Of a stretch of DNA of 15,230 nucleotides, positions 13,192-15,230 are shown piece after piece. The notes under the pieces are model-generated. The model was not told the origin of the DNA. It searched no databases and worked only from the letters and a program-made list of their open reading frames with translations. The position numbers were made by a program, and so were the translations under genes. How positions within the stretch are numbered: the first letter of the stretch is position 1; every line of letters begins with the position of its first letter. The stretch covers positions 1-15,230 of the forward strand of contig CAZVLE010000024.1 of NCBI GenBank assembly GCA_964627855.1, read 5' to 3'. This DNA comes from CAZVLE01 sp964627855. GTDB lineage: Bacteria; Bacillota; Dethiobacteria; DTU022.

Positions 13192-14280
13192 GTGAAGCTA
13201 ATCTTAAAGATAGCCATTTTCAGTTTTGTTCTTGTGGGCCTGGCGCTGATTTACATTGAAGTAAGATCGGGAAGAACCGAACCCATCAAAGATTCATCAG
13301 GAGAGGTCATACCCGGCAGTATCGCAGCACTGGAAAAGGTAGAACTGGGCGGAATGGAGCAGTGGATCTTGATCAGGGGACACAATGTGGACCACCCTGT
13401 TCTGCTTTGGCTGCACGGGGGTCCCGGGGCGGCCCAGATGCCTATAGCCTGGCATTTCAACGGGAACTTGGAAAGAGAATTTATTGTTGTGCACTGGGAC
13501 CAGCGGGGGTCAGGCAAATCAAACCCGCCGGGTTTCGATGAAACAACCATGACCGTTGATCGATACATCAAGGACACAGTCGAACTGACCAATTACTTGA
13601 AAGAGCGTTTCGGCCGCGAAAAGATTTACCTGCTGGGCCATTCCTGGGGTTCGCAGATCGGCATTCTCGCCGCGGCCGCCAACCAGGAGCACTATTACGC
13701 TTATATCGGAGTGAGCCAGCTGGTGGATCCTCATCGCTCCCAGGATGTGGCCTACCAGTGGCTTCTGGATGAGATCATGAATGGCTCCAACGAAAAAGAC
13801 CTGGAAAAGCTTGACCGGCTTGGCCCGCCTCGCTACCTGGATCATGCCGATTATGTTGTATTTGCCGGGCTGATCGACGAGTATGGCGGGAATATGGATA
13901 TGAGGTTTACAAACCTGGCCTGGATTGCCCTACAGTCACCGGAATATAGGGTAAGGGATTATTATTACTGGTTGCAGGGAGCAACCAGGGGAAGCGGGCC
14001 GATGTGGCAAGAATCCCAGGCTTTCAACCTTTTCCAGGCAGTGGCGCAAATTGATCTGCCGGTTTACTTCTTTTCAGGGGCACATGACTTTAACACTCCC
14101 CTGAGCCTGGTTGAAGAATATCTTACCTATCTTGAGGCTCCTGCCGGCAAAGAACTGGTTGTGTTCAGCAGCTCAGCCCACACCCCTTACATGGCCGAGC
14201 CGGAACATTTCTTCCAGGAACTTAAGAGGGTTAAAAACGAAACATACCAATATAGTATTGAGGTGGAGAATAGTGATTGA
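13192..14280 (+). CDS. Prolyl-aminopeptidase-like alpha/beta hydrolase with N-terminal anchor
   Basis: Predicted S33-type alpha/beta hydrolase held at the membrane by residues 4-22 (ILKIAIFSFVLVGLALIYI). Motifs follow the proline iminopeptidase order: LHGGPG (74-79, oxyanion hole), HWDQRGSGKS (101-110), GHSWGSQ (149-155, nucleophile Ser151), GAHDFNTP (296-303, Asp299) and SSAHTPYMAEPEHF (327-340, His330). A lid-like helical insert lies between about 185 and 270. It starts with GTG 13192 and has only a weak upstream site (AGGGAAGTG). Its last 8 bases overlap the ABC ATPase gene, so the two are coupled. In the family, substrates are N-terminal Pro peptides or small esters; an enzyme that processes or inactivates the transported or inducing compound is plausible but is only inferred from position. 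Confidence 0.82.
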   Translation: MKLILKIAIFSFVLVGLALIYIEVRSGRTEPIKDSSGEVIPGSIAALEKVELGGMEQWILIRGHNVDHPVLLWLHGGPGAAQMPIAWHFNGNLEREFIVVHWDQRGSGKSNPPGFDETTMTVDRYIKDTVELTNYLKERFGREKIYLLGHSWGSQIGILAAAANQEHYYAYIGVSQLVDPHRSQDVAYQWLLDEIMNGSNEKDLEKLDRLGPPRYLDHADYVVFAGLIDEYGGNMDMRFTNLAWIALQSPEYRVRDYYYWLQGATRGSGPMWQESQAFNLFQAVAQIDLPVYFFSGAHDFNTPLSLVEEYLTYLEAPAGKELVVFSSSAHTPYMAEPEHFFQELKRVKNETYQYSIEVENSD

Positions 14281-14995
14281 AATTGTCAATTTATCCAAGA
14301 GTTACAACAAAGGCACCGTCAAGGCTGTAGACAATCTAAATCTGACCGTAAATAATGGTGAAATCTTCGGGTTTCTTGGTCCTAACGGAGCCGGAAAAAC
14401 TACTACAATCAAGATGATGGTGGGGCTTCTGAAGCCGGACAGTGGAACAGTAACGGTAAATGGCCACTCCATAACTGAAGATCCGATGGCGGTGAAAAAA
14501 TCGATCAGCTTTGTTCCAGACAGCCCTGAGGTATATGAAAAACTGACCGGAATCGAGTATCTAAACTTTATGGGTGATGTTTATTCCGTTCCATCAGAGT
14601 TACGTCGTGAGAGGTTAACCTATCTGCTCGATCTCTTTTCTCTTAGCGATGCCGTCGGCGACTTGATCCAGTCATACTCACACGGCATGCGCCAAAAGAT
14701 TGTTTTGGTCGGAGCTATGCTTCACAAACCCGACTTATTTATCCTTGATGAACCGATGGTGGGGCTTGACCCCCGTTCGTCTAATAACCTGAAGAATTAC
14801 ATGCGCGAGCACTGTAAAGAGGGTAAAACAGTCTTTTTCACCACCCATATTCTCGAAGTAGCTGAAAAGCTATGCGATCGGATTGGCATTATACATCAAG
14901 GCCGGCTGATTGCCTGTGGCACCATGGAAGAACTAAAACAGATGGCTGCCAACCGGGAAAACCTTGAAAATATCTTCCTGGAGCTGACCGAATGA
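14273..14995 (+). CDS. ABC-2 type transporter ATP-binding protein
   Basis: Cytoplasmic ATPase that powers the permease encoded next. GTG 14273 is preceded by AGGTGGAG (14261-14268) 4 bases away, and the 240-residue product begins IEIVNLSKSYNKG as in the family. Walker A GPNGAGKT is at 36-43, the Q-loop region reads ISFVPDSPEVYEKLTG (with Pro-Asp in place of the usual Gln), the signature is YSHGMRQK (135-142), Walker B FILDEP (156-161), D-loop GLDP (164-167), and the H-loop TTHIL (190-194). The VPDxPxxYxxLTG and SHGMRQK variants are characteristic of EcsA/YxlF-like ABC-2 exporters. It overlaps the hydrolase by 8 bases and the permease start by up to 4. Substrate unknown. Confidence 0.92.
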   Translation: MIEIVNLSKSYNKGTVKAVDNLNLTVNNGEIFGFLGPNGAGKTTTIKMMVGLLKPDSGTVTVNGHSITEDPMAVKKSISFVPDSPEVYEKLTGIEYLNFMGDVYSVPSELRRERLTYLLDLFSLSDAVGDLIQSYSHGMRQKIVLVGAMLHKPDLFILDEPMVGLDPRSSNNLKNYMREHCKEGKTVFFTTHILEVAEKLCDRIGIIHQGRLIACGTMEELKQMAANRENLENIFLELTE

Positions 14996-15230
14996 TGAAC
15001 ATCTTTAAATTAACCCTAATCCAATTAAGAATAAATTTCGGAATTTCTGCCCTGCGCTGGCAGATGAAGCGCGACCTGAAAAAGTTTCTCGGGACAATCG
15101 GTATCGTCGCCCTGGTTGTTTTCAGTTTGAGCCCTGTTTTTTTCCTCTACCTGAGAATGCTGCATGGAGCCTATCAGGTTACCGCTGAACTCGGTCAGCC
15201 TGAAGTTGTGCTGGCGACCGGACTGATGAT
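14992..15230 (+). CDS. ABC-2 transporter permease, 5' part only
   Basis: The last gene is cut by the window edge after 79 codons. ATG 14992 overlaps the ATPase stop (ATGA), and a second ATG at 14995 is equally possible. The product begins NIFKLTLIQLRINFGISALR, a basic amphipathic start typical of large EcsB/YxlG-like permeases, then a first membrane helix about residues 38-55 (IGIVALVVFSLSPVFFLYL). The rest, and so its topology and family, lies beyond 15230. The role as membrane partner of the ATPase rests mainly on position and the first helix. Confidence 0.7.
   Translation, partial: MMNIFKLTLIQLRINFGISALRWQMKRDLKKFLGTIGIVALVVFSLSPVFFLYLRMLHGAYQVTAELGQPEVVLATGLM

Noticed and set aside
13251..13845. 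Several minus-strand open frames inside the prolyl-aminopeptidase-like gene
   Set aside because: All are antisense shadows of a gene with complete catalytic motifs.
1..15230. CRISPR array, tRNA, rRNA, replication origin or intact transposase
   Set aside because: I looked for regular short repeats, cloverleaf-like segments and transposase motifs and found none. Short or diverged RNA genes could be missed by eye.

Overview
The window looks like a chromosomal segment of a low-to-mid GC, Gram-positive anaerobe of the Bacillota, probably a Clostridia-type lineage. This is inferred from strong AGGAGG-type ribosome binding sites, frequent GTG/TTG starts, lipoboxes on exported hydrolases, and scattered decayed toxin-antitoxin genes. 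No rRNA, tRNA, CRISPR array or intact transposase is visible, so the species cannot be named.

Layout. (1) 1-3415: two convergent genes for secreted lipoproteins, an S41 peptidase with a tricorn-like rather than Lys-type catalytic site (136-1620, +), and a bacterial member of the phospholipase B-like Ntn-hydrolase family (1712-3412, -). (2) 3416-5547: an eroded stretch with a decayed AbrB/VapB antitoxin, a membrane-anchored PQQ-type sugar dehydrogenase, a 22-bp direct repeat present at 3530 and 5302, and a methyltransferase motif-I fragment. (3) 5548-8850: an anchored alpha/beta hydrolase, a two-TM zinc-ribbon protein whose C-terminus looks like a Nif11 domain, and an extended SDR on the minus strand. 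(4) 8851-11513: a decayed YaiI/YqxD (DUF188) gene, an EamA transporter, a decayed HigA antitoxin, an intact AbrB-PIN (VapBC-type) pair, and a Phd/YefM antitoxin broken by one frameshift. (5) 11595-15230: a compact plus-strand operon of a TetR regulator, two tandem paralogous four-TM proteins, a prolyl-aminopeptidase-like hydrolase, an ABC-2 ATPase, and the start of its permease, which runs off the window.

How it works together. The last region is the clearest functional unit. Two abutting 14-bp palindromes (a 36-bp dyad with one mismatched pair) sit over the predicted TetR promoter, and the genes downstream are coupled by short overlaps. This suggests a ligand-responsive, autoregulated membrane/export module. 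The rest is mostly independent genes for envelope-located hydrolases and small transport or redox functions, separated by gene relics. Three of the five relics are antitoxin-like genes without a recognisable toxin beside them, so the segment looks like a repeated landing site for small mobile or addiction genes. All function calls come from reading motifs by eye; no database search was run.
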